This document shows positions 36,785 through 46,214 of a stretch of DNA of 64,000 bases, piece after piece. This DNA is from Paenibacillaceae bacterium (GTDB lineage Bacteria > Bacillota > Clostridia > Lachnospirales > Lachnospiraceae). The stretch is from NCBI GenBank assembly GCA_015057705.1, contig SVDU01000021.1:35996-99995 (forward strand), in the 5' to 3' direction. The notes below the pieces were generated by a model. The model had not been told where the DNA came from, made no database searches, and was given only the letters and a program-made list of their open reading frames with translations. The position numbers and the translations under genes were made by a program. Within the stretch, counting starts at the first letter, position 1, and the number at the start of each line of letters is the position of its first letter.

Positions 36785-38611
36785 TTAATGTATTCCAGGC
36801 CCAATCTCTTTGCCTGGAGCAGTTTCGCTTGCTGTTCCTGTATTACCTGAGTTCGTGTTACCTGACCCAGTAGAGTTATTTTGTGGTGTTGTACCAGGAG
36901 TAGCAGTTTGTGTTTCTCCAGTAGTATCCTGAGTAGTCTCGACGGGAGTTAAGGTGCAAATACCGCTTGCATCAGCAGTATAGGAAACACCATCAACCGC
37001 AAATGTTTCTGATACTTTCATCTTACCGTCAGACGGATTTAAATAATACTGTTTGCCGTTAACAGTTATCATACCGGAAGCCATAGCCCCGCTATCTCCG
37101 AAATAATACCAGCTGCCTTCTACCTGTCGCCAGCCGACGGTCATCTTACCAGATGAGTTGCTTAAATAATACTTAGCACCACGGTCATCAAGCCAACCAG
37201 AATGCATCTTACCATCGCTCTCCATGTAATACCAGCTTCCGTCTGCATTGACCCATCCGCTGCTCATGCTGCCATTAGTATTAAAGTAATACCAACTGTT
37301 ATCCAACTGCTTCCATCCAGATGTGGCACTACCGTCTTCCGCCATGTAATATTTGGTCATTCCATCTGTATGCCAGCCTGTTACCATGGTACCGTCATTA
37401 TTTAAATAATACCGTTTGTTATTTAAATCAAGCCAACCAGTTGACATTACACCACTGTCCTGTAAGAAATAACGCTTTCCGTTTAGATCCATCCACCCGG
37501 TCTTCATCTGCCCTGATGTGTCGCTCATGTAGTAATGCTGCCCGTTTAAATCAACCCATCCGGTAGCCATGGAACCGTCAGAATTCAAATAATATTTAGC
37601 ACCATTGTCCAGAAGCCATCCGGTATTCATGGAGCCGCTTGCATTGAAGAAATACCATTTGTCAGAAAGCTGTTTCCAACCGGTGAACATCCGTCCATTG
37701 GTATCATCGAGATAGTAGCGCTGTCCATCCTTATCAAACCAACCGGTAGAAGCCTGTCCTTCATTATTCATATAAAACCAGCCCGTTCCATCATTGATCC
37801 AGGTATTCTTTTGCATGGAGTAATTCTGGTAATAGTAGGTCTTGTCTCCGATTTTTCTCCAAATATTACCTGGAAGCTTCGGCGTTAAGTCCTGATACAG
37901 AAAGTCAATATCCACATTTCCGTTAATTCCCTGAATCTGTCCAGTGCTGGTGACCTGCCACATAACCGGATTCTGGAACGTATGCTTTGCTTCATAGCGG
38001 GCGACCCAGATATCATATTTCATTTGGGATAAATCAATCTTATTTGACAGCCAGTAATCGTTGGCATAGACAAGGGGATGGTACCCGGCTTCTCTTATTC
38101 GGTCACAGAACGCATTGATGATCTGGCTTACCTGATAAGGCGGAAGAGTACCCAGTGTGGAACTGTCTTCTGCGTCAAAGGCAATAGGAAAAGAAATGGG
38201 GTAATCCTTAACTAAATCCAGAACAAAATCTGCCTCGGCTCTTGCCATATCGGTAGTGGTAGCCAGAGAATAGATATAGGCGCCTACCTTCAGTCCAGCT
38301 GCTGAGGCACCCTGTACATTTGTGTGAAAATTAGGATCAATCACACCTTTGGAACGGGTTCCAAGCATTACGAAACTGACATCATTGGCAGCAACCGCAG
38401 TCCAGTCCACATTTCCCTGCCAGCGGGATACATCAATTCCTCTGGCAATTGCTTCTTTAATCACTGTGCCGTCTTTTAACTGATAATAACCATTAACCCG
38501 TTCATACGGTGCTGCCTGAGTGTTCATAGCCGGATAGAATCCGGCCGACATGCCGATCAAAACGCTGAGTGCAGCCGTGGCAAAACGCATGCTGATTTTC
38601 GTGTGTCTCAA
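36785..38611 (-). CDS. Secreted GH25 lysozyme with choline-binding-type cell wall repeats
   Basis: A 608-residue secreted muramidase that cuts peptidoglycan glycan strands. Translation starts at TTG 38611, eight bases after AAAGGAGG. A signal peptide covers residues 1-33. The GH25 domain spans about 57-240 with D60 in RGIDVSRWQG, D146 and E148 in FDAED, and the closing GNVDIDFLY. Residues 250-540 hold about 14 aromatic-glycine CW-binding repeats (GWK...WYYFN type), and the last 45 residues are Thr/Gly/Asn-rich and probably disordered. The repeats are of the choline-binding type, and a choline-activating gene lies at 39951-41777, so attachment to phosphocholine-bearing surface polymer is inferred. 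Confidence 0.92.
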   Translation of the reverse strand: MRHTKISMRFATAALSVLIGMSAGFYPAMNTQAAPYERVNGYYQLKDGTVIKEAIARGIDVSRWQGNVDWTAVAANDVSFVMLGTRSKGVIDPNFHTNVQGASAAGLKVGAYIYSLATTTDMARAEADFVLDLVKDYPISFPIAFDAEDSSTLGTLPPYQVSQIINAFCDRIREAGYHPLVYANDYWLSNKIDLSQMKYDIWVARYEAKHTFQNPVMWQVTSTGQIQGINGNVDIDFLYQDLTPKLPGNIWRKIGDKTYYYQNYSMQKNTWINDGTGWFYMNNEGQASTGWFDKDGQRYYLDDTNGRMFTGWKQLSDKWYFFNASGSMNTGWLLDNGAKYYLNSDGSMATGWVDLNGQHYYMSDTSGQMKTGWMDLNGKRYFLQDSGVMSTGWLDLNNKRYYLNNDGTMVTGWHTDGMTKYYMAEDGSATSGWKQLDNSWYYFNTNGSMSSGWVNADGSWYYMESDGKMHSGWLDDRGAKYYLSNSSGKMTVGWRQVEGSWYYFGDSGAMASGMITVNGKQYYLNPSDGKMKVSETFAVDGVSYTADASGICTLTPVETTQDTTGETQTATPGTTPQNNSTGSGNTNSGNTGTASETAPGKEIGPGIH

Positions 38612-38675
38612 TGTAATATCCTCCTTTGTTCCTTAAGTATTAATAATACAATCATATATGTACATAAAAAGACCA

Positions 38676-38720
38676 AAAAAATAAGTGCGGGCATCTGCGG
38701 AAAAGTGCAGATACCCACAC
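38676..38720 (-). terminator. Rho-independent terminator of the 38739-39833 gene
   Basis: GTGTGGGTATCTGC and GCAGATGCCCGCAC (minus strand, 38707-38720 and 38685-38698) form a 14-base-pair stem with one G-T pair, followed by TTATTTTTTT on the minus strand. Confidence 0.85.
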
Positions 38721-38738
38721 AGAAAAAAACGGTTATGA

Positions 38739-39833
38739 TCAACCTGGTCCGCTGGTTAATCCAGGTGATAACTGATAGGTACCGCTTCCGGATGAATTAG
38801 ATGATCCGCCAGGCGTATCATTGGACTGACTGGTGGGAGGGCTAGTTAAATTATTCGCTCCAGTCGATGACCCGCCTGGTCCCCCGGAATTCGTTGTGGA
38901 AGAACTTCCTGGGGCACTGCTGTTGTTGCTGTCGGTGCCTCCGGGAGTATTGCTGTTAGAAGATCCCGTTGGTGTTCCGGATGAGCCGTTCTGATATGCT
39001 CCGTTGGAAGCAAAGCTATAACTCTTTCCATCTATTGTGAGTGTGGTATTTGCTGCCATCTTTCCAGTTGAAGGATCCAGATAATAATAAACACCTGAAA
39101 GCTGAATCCAACCAGTAGTCATATGTCCTGAGTCGCCGAAATAATAGTAGGCTCCTTCAATCTGTTTCCAACCATGAGCCATCTTACCATTGCTGGTATC
39201 CATATAGTACTTATTGGTACCGTCACTGAGCCAGCCGGTCATCATCTTACCTAATACTGATTTGGAATCGGCATTCAGATAATAGTAGGCGTTGTCAATC
39301 TGTTTCCAGCCGGTTATCATCTTTCCGTCAGAGCCGAAATAAAACCAGTCATTACCAACCTGTCCCCAACCGATGGTACATGTGCCGTCTTCCTTAAAAT
39401 AGAACCAGCCGTTATCCATCTCTCTCCAGCCGGTCGCCATGGCACCGTCACCCTTCATATAGTAGTAACTGTTACCTATTTTAAGCCATCCTTTTACAAG
39501 AACTCCGGTATCGTCCATGAGATAATAATACTTTCCGTTGTCCTTGATCCACTTGGTAGCCATAGATCCATTAGAATGGAAATAATACCAGTTTCCGTTA
39601 ATCTGCTTCCAGCCGGCCGCCATGATACCGGTAGTTAAATCAAGATAATAAAACGTGCCGTCAGATGTCTTAACCCAGCCTTTATGAACAGATCCATCCG
39701 CATCTAGATATTTCCACTGAGAACCTTCCTTAACCCAGCCAGTTGCAGCCCAGGCTGTATTAGCTGGTATCAAAGCTGCGGTTCCTATCAGTCCTGCAAG
39801 CAGCAGAGCCGCTGTTTTCTTTCCGTATCGCAT
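38739..39833 (-). CDS. Secreted cell wall-binding repeat protein with mucin-like tail
   Basis: A 364-residue protein. Signal peptide of about 29 residues (ending in NTAWA). Residues 30-270 are about 11 CW-binding repeats (GWKQINGNWYYFHSNGSMAT type). The final 90 residues are almost only Ser, Gly, Asn, Thr and Pro. There is no enzyme domain. AGGAGG precedes the start, and a TATAAT (39883-39888, minus strand) may be its -10. A wall-bound structural or adhesion role is inferred, and the tail offers many possible O-glycosylation sites. It is adjacent to the lysozyme gene and separated from it by a terminator, so the two are transcribed separately. Confidence 0.85.
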   Translation of the reverse strand: MRYGKKTAALLLAGLIGTAALIPANTAWAATGWVKEGSQWKYLDADGSVHKGWVKTSDGTFYYLDLTTGIMAAGWKQINGNWYYFHSNGSMATKWIKDNGKYYYLMDDTGVLVKGWLKIGNSYYYMKGDGAMATGWREMDNGWFYFKEDGTCTIGWGQVGNDWFYFGSDGKMITGWKQIDNAYYYLNADSKSVLGKMMTGWLSDGTNKYYMDTSNGKMAHGWKQIEGAYYYFGDSGHMTTGWIQLSGVYYYLDPSTGKMAANTTLTIDGKSYSFASNGAYQNGSSGTPTGSSNSNTPGGTDSNNSSAPGSSSTTNSGGPGGSSTGANNLTSPPTSQSNDTPGGSSNSSGSGTYQLSPGLTSGPG

Positions 39834-39950
39834 ACCGTTCTCTTCCTCCTGTTCCAGCTATTTCTATATTACACATAGAGACATTATAACATAGTGCTAA
39901 TCATAATACCTAAACATTTTATTACGATTTGCAGACAAATTCCAAAAATG

Positions 39951-41777
39951 TCAAATATTCGGAAGCTCCATACATTTCTTATAGTATGTTTTTGCATATC
40001 GATACATGATTATAGTGTATTCGCCAAATTCCTCTCCCAGAAATGCTTTATAAATAGCCCAGAGGCTCCATAAGAAGCCACCCAAAGCCATGTAAGCATA
40101 AACCGTATAGCGTTCTTCCGTGGTTGGTGTCCGCTTCAGATATATTTCAATCAGCCGATCAGTTTCTTCTTCATTATAATAGGAATAGATTGCACACATG
40201 GATATATCAACAAGTGGATCACACATACCCGCATACTCCCAATCGATGAGACGAACCGTTCCACCTGGAAGCATTAAGAAGTTGTCCACTACCGTATCCA
40301 GATGAGACAGAACTTTTTTATGTTCCAGATTCTCTAATTTATTTAGCAGCTCACACATCTGGCTACGGACATCTGAATAATCCTCAAAGGGAATTGCTCC
40401 GTATTTTCTGCAGAGGTTTTCATAAAAATCAATTCGTTCCTGGAAATCAAAGGTGTGAGAAACCTCAATTCCAGATTTATGAAATTCCCGTACAAGAGCC
40501 ATACAGCGTTCGATCTCCTCAAGGCTATTGGGGTTGGCATTGTGTGCACCTTCATAATATTCTGCAATTTTATAGCCTGTCTCACCATTAAAATAGATAA
40601 CCTTTTCTGTAATATCATATTGAGATAATGCATCATAAACTGCTTTCTCCTGTTGTCTGTTAATCAGCAGCTCCGTACCGGGGCCGGGAATTCTGCAGAT
40701 ATAATGACGATCTTTGATCTTAAACAGGAAGGATTTATTGGTCATACCCGCTTTTAAACATCTGATCTCCGTGATTTCAGATTCGGAAACAGAGAAAACA
40801 TTGGAGACCAGTTCCAGAGCCTCATTGTCAGAGCGGTGCTGATACTTGATATCGAACCGCCGCAGCTCTTCCAGATTTTCAAATTCATAAACTTCGTCAG
40901 CCGGTCTCCGGTTGATATACAGCTCAATTTCACGTCCTGCTTCAGAAAATTCAGGAAGCCGTTTTGCGGTTTCACCTGAGAGCATCTCCATTAAGACATT
41001 TTCCCAATAAAACTGTTCGGTTCCGGGAATCTCATAATAAGCCTCCAGCACAGGCAGAAACTGGTCTGAGAAGGACTTGGAGAAAAAGACTGGGCCATAC
41101 ATTACCCATTTGTCCTGCCCGCCAACTGTCACATTCAAAATGCGTCCCTTCTTATTATAATCAAAACACCATTCAGAAGTTTCCCCTACCATATAAGAGG
41201 AGGAGTACCAGGCGCCTCCTTCGTAGGCGTGATACATATTATGGCGCATCCAGTTGTCAGAGGATAGGAGGTACATATTTCTGTTTTTGAATAACTCCCT
41301 GGCGTGGTAAATGGTAGCCAGAGTATTCTTTTTCGAGTATTCAGGATTATAAAGAAGCTTAACCTTATATTTATCTATAAGGTACTCGAATTTCTCTTTC
41401 AGGTATCCGACTACAATTGTGATGTCATAGATACCGGACTCATGAAGCTGGCGGATCTGGCGTTCGATCATGCGTTCACCGAATACTTCTAAGAGTCCTT
41501 TTGGCGTTTCAAAGGTCAGCGGAACAAAACGGGATCCGAAGCCGGCAGCAATGATTACGGCGCCATCAACTTTATGTTCATTCAGAAGTGCTTTTCCGGC
41601 AGGAAGGAGTTCGTAGGATTCATTCATCTTACCGGGTGCGATTAATCCTTTTTCAATACAATCCTTAACCAGACTGTTTGCGGTACCAAGTGAAACCATA
41701 AGTTCCTGTGATATCTCTCTTTGTGTGACTGCCGGATTTTCCAGAATCAGACGGCAGATAATAACATTACGATTCAT
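39951..41777 (-). CDS. HTH / phosphocholine cytidylyltransferase / choline kinase fusion (LicC-LicA)
   Basis: A 608-residue three-part protein. Residues 1-65 are a winged helix (VTQREISQELMVSLGTANSL). Residues 70-300 are a LicC-type nucleotidyltransferase (AVIIAAGFGSRFVPLT, TPKGLLEVFGERMIERQI, SSDNWM). Residues 325-600 are a LicA-type choline kinase with HLDTVVDNFL (492-501) and DWEYAG (512-517), the catalytic and metal loops. Together the enzyme parts would convert choline to phosphocholine and CDP-choline for decorating surface polymers. No LicD transferase or choline transporter is seen in the window. Neighbouring choline-binding-type proteins support the role. Whether the HTH regulates its own gene is unknown. 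Confidence 0.88.
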   Translation of the reverse strand: MNRNVIICRLILENPAVTQREISQELMVSLGTANSLVKDCIEKGLIAPGKMNESYELLPAGKALLNEHKVDGAVIIAAGFGSRFVPLTFETPKGLLEVFGERMIERQIRQLHESGIYDITIVVGYLKEKFEYLIDKYKVKLLYNPEYSKKNTLATIYHARELFKNRNMYLLSSDNWMRHNMYHAYEGGAWYSSSYMVGETSEWCFDYNKKGRILNVTVGGQDKWVMYGPVFFSKSFSDQFLPVLEAYYEIPGTEQFYWENVLMEMLSGETAKRLPEFSEAGREIELYINRRPADEVYEFENLEELRRFDIKYQHRSDNEALELVSNVFSVSESEITEIRCLKAGMTNKSFLFKIKDRHYICRIPGPGTELLINRQQEKAVYDALSQYDITEKVIYFNGETGYKIAEYYEGAHNANPNSLEEIERCMALVREFHKSGIEVSHTFDFQERIDFYENLCRKYGAIPFEDYSDVRSQMCELLNKLENLEHKKVLSHLDTVVDNFLMLPGGTVRLIDWEYAGMCDPLVDISMCAIYSYYNEEETDRLIEIYLKRTPTTEERYTVYAYMALGGFLWSLWAIYKAFLGEEFGEYTIIMYRYAKTYYKKCMELPNI

Positions 41778-41819
41778 AGTAATATAACCTCCACATATAT
41801 TAAATTGGGTATGATCTGA

Positions 41820-41855
41820 TGTTCAAAATTATAAAGGTGCAAATTTATATGAACA
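41820..41855. promoter_or_regulatory. Inverted repeat over the licCA promoter, possible operator
   Basis: TGTTCA (41820-41825) and TGAACA (41850-41855) are inverted copies 24 bases apart, just downstream of and touching the -10 box of the fusion gene. The fused winged helix is a possible binder. The arms are short, so chance is possible. Confidence 0.3.
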
Positions 41856-41882
41856 TTATACCATTGAACTGGTAAAAATCAA
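41855..41882 (-). promoter_or_regulatory. SigA-type promoter of the HTH-LicC-LicA gene
   Basis: On the minus strand TTGATT (41877-41882) and TATAAT (41855-41860) are separated by 16 bases, giving a leader of about 70 bases before the ATG at 41777. GGAGG lies in the leader close to the start. Confidence 0.65.
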
Positions 41883-42150
41883 TAGATTATTAACGATGCA
41901 GAAAATGTTGAAAATGCAGATAAAATAAGGATTTTAGCTTCAAAATGATCTTATGTATTTTTAAAAAACAATTTATCCTAAAAAATGCCATTCTGTAATA
42001 ATTCTGTAAGAAATTGAACAGATAAATGTTATAGCATTTTTACAAAAAATGTATTATAATGTTCCATGTGATGGAGGAATTGATAGCTTCTTCCGGAATT
42101 GTTAATATTTTTTTGAATATGCAAAATATGCAAAAAAAGTAAAAAAAGTA

Positions 42151-42179
42151 TTGATAATTTCCATTATAGGAAGTATAAT
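42151..42179 (+). promoter_or_regulatory. Strong SigA-type promoter of the 42246 cell wall-binding protein
   Basis: TTGATA (42151-42156), a 17-base spacer and TATAAT (42174-42179). This near-consensus promoter in an AT-rich context predicts high expression, with a leader of about 60 bases. A further TATAAT at about 42054 has no good -35. The rest of the 41778-42245 gap holds no gene. Confidence 0.75.
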
Positions 42180-42245
42180 TACCTCGTAATGCTATTAGGA
42201 ATTTCAGAAAGTATTTCAAAAAGAAAAAAGGAGAGTGCATTAATT

Positions 42246-43967
42246 ATGAGAAAGCAGACTAAATTAGTTGCTGTTTTATCTACAGCAGCACTGCTGGCAT
42301 TAGGCGCTTCCATGTCCTCTTTCGCAGCTACTGGCTGGCAGGAAGAAAACGGTACATGGGTGTACTATGACAAGAGCGGAGACAAAGAAACAGAGAAGTG
42401 GGAAAAATCTGGTGACAACTGGTTCTACTTAAATGACAATGGCGAGATGGCTACAGATCTTATCGTTGAATACAAAGACAACTACTATTATGTAGATGAG
42501 AATGGTTCAATGGTTACTAATAAGTGGGTATCTGTTGAAAACGATAACTATGATGGCGATAGCGATAATGAGCCAGTAAATAACTGGTACTATTTTGGCG
42601 CTAATGGTAGAGCATACAAATCTGCTACTAATAATAGCAGCCCATCATTCAAAACCATTAATGGTAAAAAATATATTTTCAACGATGAAGGTAAGATGTT
42701 ATACGGTTGGATCGATGAAAATGGCCAGAGATTAACTGATGACAACGCTTGGCGTGCAGGCAATGGCGTATACTATTGTGGTGGAGAAAACGACGGAGCA
42801 CAGACTGTTGGTTGGGCATCTTTAAACATTAAAGATGACCAGTGGGAAACAAAAGACAACGACTTAGCAAAGGGTGTTTCTAGCCAGGATACATTTGATG
42901 ATGAAGAGCAGGATCGTTGGTTCTATTTCAAGAGCAACGGTAAAAAAATGTATGATAAAAAAGGCGAGACCATCAATGGCAAGAAGTACAGCTTTGATAT
43001 TGACGGTCGTATGAATGCTGATTGGGTTAACTGGGAAGCAACTCAGACAACTGCTACTAATGCAAGTGGTACAAGAACAGCAACTCAGACTCAGGGAAAT
43101 GCAACATATACTGAAGGATTCAGATATTATGGTTCTCCAGAAGATGGCGCAAGAAAAACAAAAGGTTGGTTCCAGGTTGTTCCAGGTTCTTACTTAAATG
43201 AAGGCGATTATAATGATGATTCAGAGAACTGGTACTATGCTGATAAAGATGGTAAATTAGTTGCTGGACAGATCAAAACTATTAATAGTAAGAGATATGC
43301 TTTTGATAATAACGGTGCTATGATTGATGGATATAAGTTCATTTTATTAGACGCTGACAATAGAACTATTGCGGCAACTGCTAAGAAAGATGACAAAGAT
43401 CATCCATACGATACAACCGATAACTTTAAGGCAAATGCTTCTTATTGGGAAAATCAGAATTACAAGTTCTACTACTTTGGTTCTAGCTCTGAAGGCTTCA
43501 TTAAAACAAATAAGCAGACTATCGCACTTGATGGTGAGAATAATTCCTTCTTACTTAATAAGTCTGGAACCTACAAAGGTGCTGGTAAAACAGGAATTGA
43601 TAACAAGAAATTTTATCAGTCTGGTATGCTGTTAACAGCAGATAAAGATGATAAGTATGCTGTAATCAAAGCTGTGTATAATGCTGATGGAACACTTTAT
43701 TCAGCTTCAGTTCTTACAACAGATGATTTCCTGAAAACAGTAGGTGCTGTTAATGATGTTAAGAACACTAAGTATTCTGAGGAATATGATCTTTCTACAA
43801 AAGCTGCAGACACGAATGCTACAGCTACAGTAAAGGGTGTTGAGTACAGATTAGTTAATACTTCTGGTACAGTTCAGAAGAGCAAGAATAAAGCTAAAGA
43901 TGGTAACGATCGTTGCTACAATGTAAACGGCAGTGGTCTTATTACAAAAGTTTTCGTTGAAAACTAA
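42246..43967 (+). CDS. Secreted acidic cell wall-binding repeat surface protein
   Basis: A 573-residue exported protein. ATG 42246 has AAAGGAGA about 10 bases upstream; the frame before it is not used. Signal peptide of about 28 residues (ending SSFAA). The mature part has irregular CW-binding repeats (GWQEENGTWVYYDKSG, NWFYLNDNGEMAT, NWYYFGANGRAY, RWFYFKSNGKKM) spaced by Asp/Asn/Lys-rich stretches, and an unusual repeat-poor C-terminal 150 residues. No enzyme domain. Strong promoter, regular codon use and a strong terminator suggest an abundant surface protein. It sits just before glycan cluster 2, so it is a candidate acceptor for that glycan (inference). Confidence 0.85.
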   Translation: MRKQTKLVAVLSTAALLALGASMSSFAATGWQEENGTWVYYDKSGDKETEKWEKSGDNWFYLNDNGEMATDLIVEYKDNYYYVDENGSMVTNKWVSVENDNYDGDSDNEPVNNWYYFGANGRAYKSATNNSSPSFKTINGKKYIFNDEGKMLYGWIDENGQRLTDDNAWRAGNGVYYCGGENDGAQTVGWASLNIKDDQWETKDNDLAKGVSSQDTFDDEEQDRWFYFKSNGKKMYDKKGETINGKKYSFDIDGRMNADWVNWEATQTTATNASGTRTATQTQGNATYTEGFRYYGSPEDGARKTKGWFQVVPGSYLNEGDYNDDSENWYYADKDGKLVAGQIKTINSKRYAFDNNGAMIDGYKFILLDADNRTIAATAKKDDKDHPYDTTDNFKANASYWENQNYKFYYFGSSSEGFIKTNKQTIALDGENNSFLLNKSGTYKGAGKTGIDNKKFYQSGMLLTADKDDKYAVIKAVYNADGTLYSASVLTTDDFLKTVGAVNDVKNTKYSEEYDLSTKAADTNATATVKGVEYRLVNTSGTVQKSKNKAKDGNDRCYNVNGSGLITKVFVEN

Positions 43968-43985
43968 TAAGATTCTTTAAATTTA

Positions 43986-44021
43986 AGAGACCGGAAATCC
44001 TTATGGATTTCCGGTCTCTTT
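43986..44021 (+). terminator. Rho-independent terminator of the 42246 gene
   Basis: A perfect 15-base-pair stem (43986-44000 with 44005-44019) with a TTAT loop, followed by TTTAT. It fits a highly transcribed single gene. Confidence 0.88.
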
Positions 44022-44453
44022 ATCAATTTTTTGGCTCTTTATCAATAGTGGGGGTGCCGTTGAAGTTGCTTGCGGATATTTTTAAATGCCAAGGCAACCT
44101 GCTGAAAGAAATTACACTTGTCTATGATGATCTTTGCATTAGGAAAAAAAGTCATGGTAAGATCTTCGTATGTAAGCCACATATCACATATAAAAAAACT
44201 TCACTTTGAGCCTTTGCTTGTAGAAAACTCTATAGTAAACAGCCAGATGCCTCATAGTGTGGTTTTGGCAGAATATTTAGAATTGGGTGTTCTGGGGATC
44301 AACCAGAATACATTGATATTTACATTTAGAGGCATTCGCTTTAATTTATTAACGGAAACATTCAAAAATAGACAAATTACAAATTACGTGTTAATGCATG
44401 TATGGCTGAGATTAGGATATATTTATAAGTGTTTATTTTTTTATACATTATAG
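44022..44453 (+). pseudogene. Decayed reading frames, possibly an IS66-type transposase remnant
   Basis: Two overlapping short frames (44003-44209 and 44118-44453) read as parts of one broken protein, with a frame change near 44200. The second contains PLLVENSIVNS...LLTETFKNRQITNYVLMH, loosely like the middle of IS66 transposases (the PLYRQE region and the TM-NWV helix). No ribosome site, no complete domain, and AT-rich spacing. The match is weak and by eye only. The gap 43968-44632 otherwise holds the terminator and a 25-base duplication. Confidence 0.3.
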
Positions 44454-44495
44454 TGTTGAAAGTTAATATTAGGTCCATTAATATGTTTATTATGG

Positions 44496-44545
44496 AAATA
44501 TATAAAATAAAAGTTTATTAAAATATATAAAATAAAAGTTTATTA
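44496..44545 (+). repeat. Perfect 25-base tandem duplication
   Basis: A 25-base AT-rich unit (44496-44520) is repeated exactly and directly at 44521-44545, about 90 bases before the O-antigen-ligase-like gene. Each copy contains TATAAAAT, so the copy number may change promoter activity. Confidence 0.9.
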
Positions 44546-44632
44546 AGTTGTCATTTTATTTGTTGGGTGTTATACTTTGAATTAATTATGGCATATATAA
44601 CGAAAAGAAGAGCGATGAAAGGAAATTGCATA

Positions 44633-46180
44633 ATGGCGGAAGTTGGTAATATAAGGGATAATAAATTTATATCGATAATCACAAATGCATATGTATTTTT
44701 AGTTGGATTTGGATTACCTTTAATTTTAAGAGATAAATATTTTGATATTATGGTGTTTAAATACTATTACTATTGTTTTTGTACAATTACTATGGCAATA
44801 TTAATATTTGGTTACTTATTAATATTAAAGTTTAAAAAAACACAATATAATGGAAAACTATCAGTTTATAAGATAGTTAAATCATTAAATATTACAGATT
44901 ATTTAATTTTAACTTTTCTCATAATTGCAATTTTTTCTACAATATCATCAGATTATCTTTATGAATCATTCTGGGGTAATGAAGGCAGGTTTACGGGGCT
45001 TTTTCTCTATATTTGGTATATAACAGCTTATTTTTGTATATCAAAATTTTGGAAATTTAAACCGAGGTATTTAGACTTGATTATTTTATCTGGAGTTATA
45101 GTATGTGTGTTGGGTATAACAGACTACTTTAGAATGGATTTATTAAAACTTAAGATAGAAATGATAGAAGATCAAAAAGATATTTTTGTGTCGACGATAG
45201 GGAATATAAACACATATACTTCTTATGTTGGCATGATCGTGGCTTTGACTACAGTTTTGTTTTCAACCACAAAGCAATGGAAAAAAGCTACATTATATTA
45301 TGCTAGCATGACTGTTGGTTTTTTTGCAATTATTATGGGAAATAGTGATAATGCATATCTTTCACTTGGAGCTTTATTTGCATTTTTACCATTGTTTCTA
45401 TTTGGAAACAGTAATGGAGTAAAACGATATATTATAATACTTGTTACTTTTTTTTCTGTAATCGAAGTAATTGGTTGGATCAATGGCACTTTTAAAGATA
45501 CTATTATTGGTATAGATAGTTCATATAACTTAATAATAAATTTTAAATGGTTTCCGGTTATTTTATTTGTCATGTGGCTAATTGTTGTAATCTGGTGTTT
45601 AACTGATTATTATAAAAAAAATAAAGTTATTGAATTTGATAAGACATTAAAACGTATCTGGCTTTTATTTATAATTTTGGTTTTGCTTGGTATAATTTAT
45701 GGTGTAATCGATTGCACATTTGCGAGTAATAGTGGAAAATATGGTAGCTTAGCATCTTACTTCTTATTTAATGATGATTGGGGGACTCATAGAGGTTATA
45801 TTTGGAGAAATGCTATGGAGTGCTATTATAAGTTTTCAATTTGGAAAAAACTTGTAGGTTTTGGTCCGGAGACATTTGGTATACTTCTTTTACAAAAGAC
45901 AGCGGGGAATCCTTACCATCAATTATTTGATAGTGCCCATAACGAGTATTTACATTTATTGACAACTGTTGGAATTTTAGGATTATTATCTTATGTAACT
46001 TTTGTGTTTGAACTTGTGAAGCACGGCATAATGGAAAATAAAAAAAATGTCTACAAAATAGCAGTGGCTTTTGCGATAATCAGTTATAGTGCTCAGGCAA
46101 GTGTTAATTTAAATGTTCCTATAGTTACTCCAATATTATGGCTTTTATTTGGTGCTATTTCAGCTAAGTTTAATGAATAA
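44633..46180 (+). CDS. O-antigen ligase/polymerase-like membrane protein (Wzy_C)
   Basis: A 515-residue membrane protein with 12 or so segments. ATG 44633 is preceded by AAAGGAAA at seven bases; the earlier in-frame ATGs (44567, 44588, 44615) lack this. The signature lies near the C-terminus: a large outside loop with GFGPETF and then SAHNEYLHLLTTVGILGLLSY, the Wzy_C motif of O-antigen ligases. In Gram-positive S-layer glycan clusters such proteins move the finished glycan from lipid to protein; that role is inferred here, and a polymerase role is the alternative. The gene is AT-rich and marks the left end of cluster 2. Confidence 0.85.
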   Translation: MAEVGNIRDNKFISIITNAYVFLVGFGLPLILRDKYFDIMVFKYYYYCFCTITMAILIFGYLLILKFKKTQYNGKLSVYKIVKSLNITDYLILTFLIIAIFSTISSDYLYESFWGNEGRFTGLFLYIWYITAYFCISKFWKFKPRYLDLIILSGVIVCVLGITDYFRMDLLKLKIEMIEDQKDIFVSTIGNINTYTSYVGMIVALTTVLFSTTKQWKKATLYYASMTVGFFAIIMGNSDNAYLSLGALFAFLPLFLFGNSNGVKRYIIILVTFFSVIEVIGWINGTFKDTIIGIDSSYNLIINFKWFPVILFVMWLIVVIWCLTDYYKKNKVIEFDKTLKRIWLLFIILVLLGIIYGVIDCTFASNSGKYGSLASYFLFNDDWGTHRGYIWRNAMECYYKFSIWKKLVGFGPETFGILLLQKTAGNPYHQLFDSAHNEYLHLLTTVGILGLLSYVTFVFELVKHGIMENKKNVYKIAVAFAIISYSAQASVNLNVPIVTPILWLLFGAISAKFNE

Positions 46181-46214
46181 AGGAAAATTAATTTAAAAAA
46201 ATATATCATCATGC

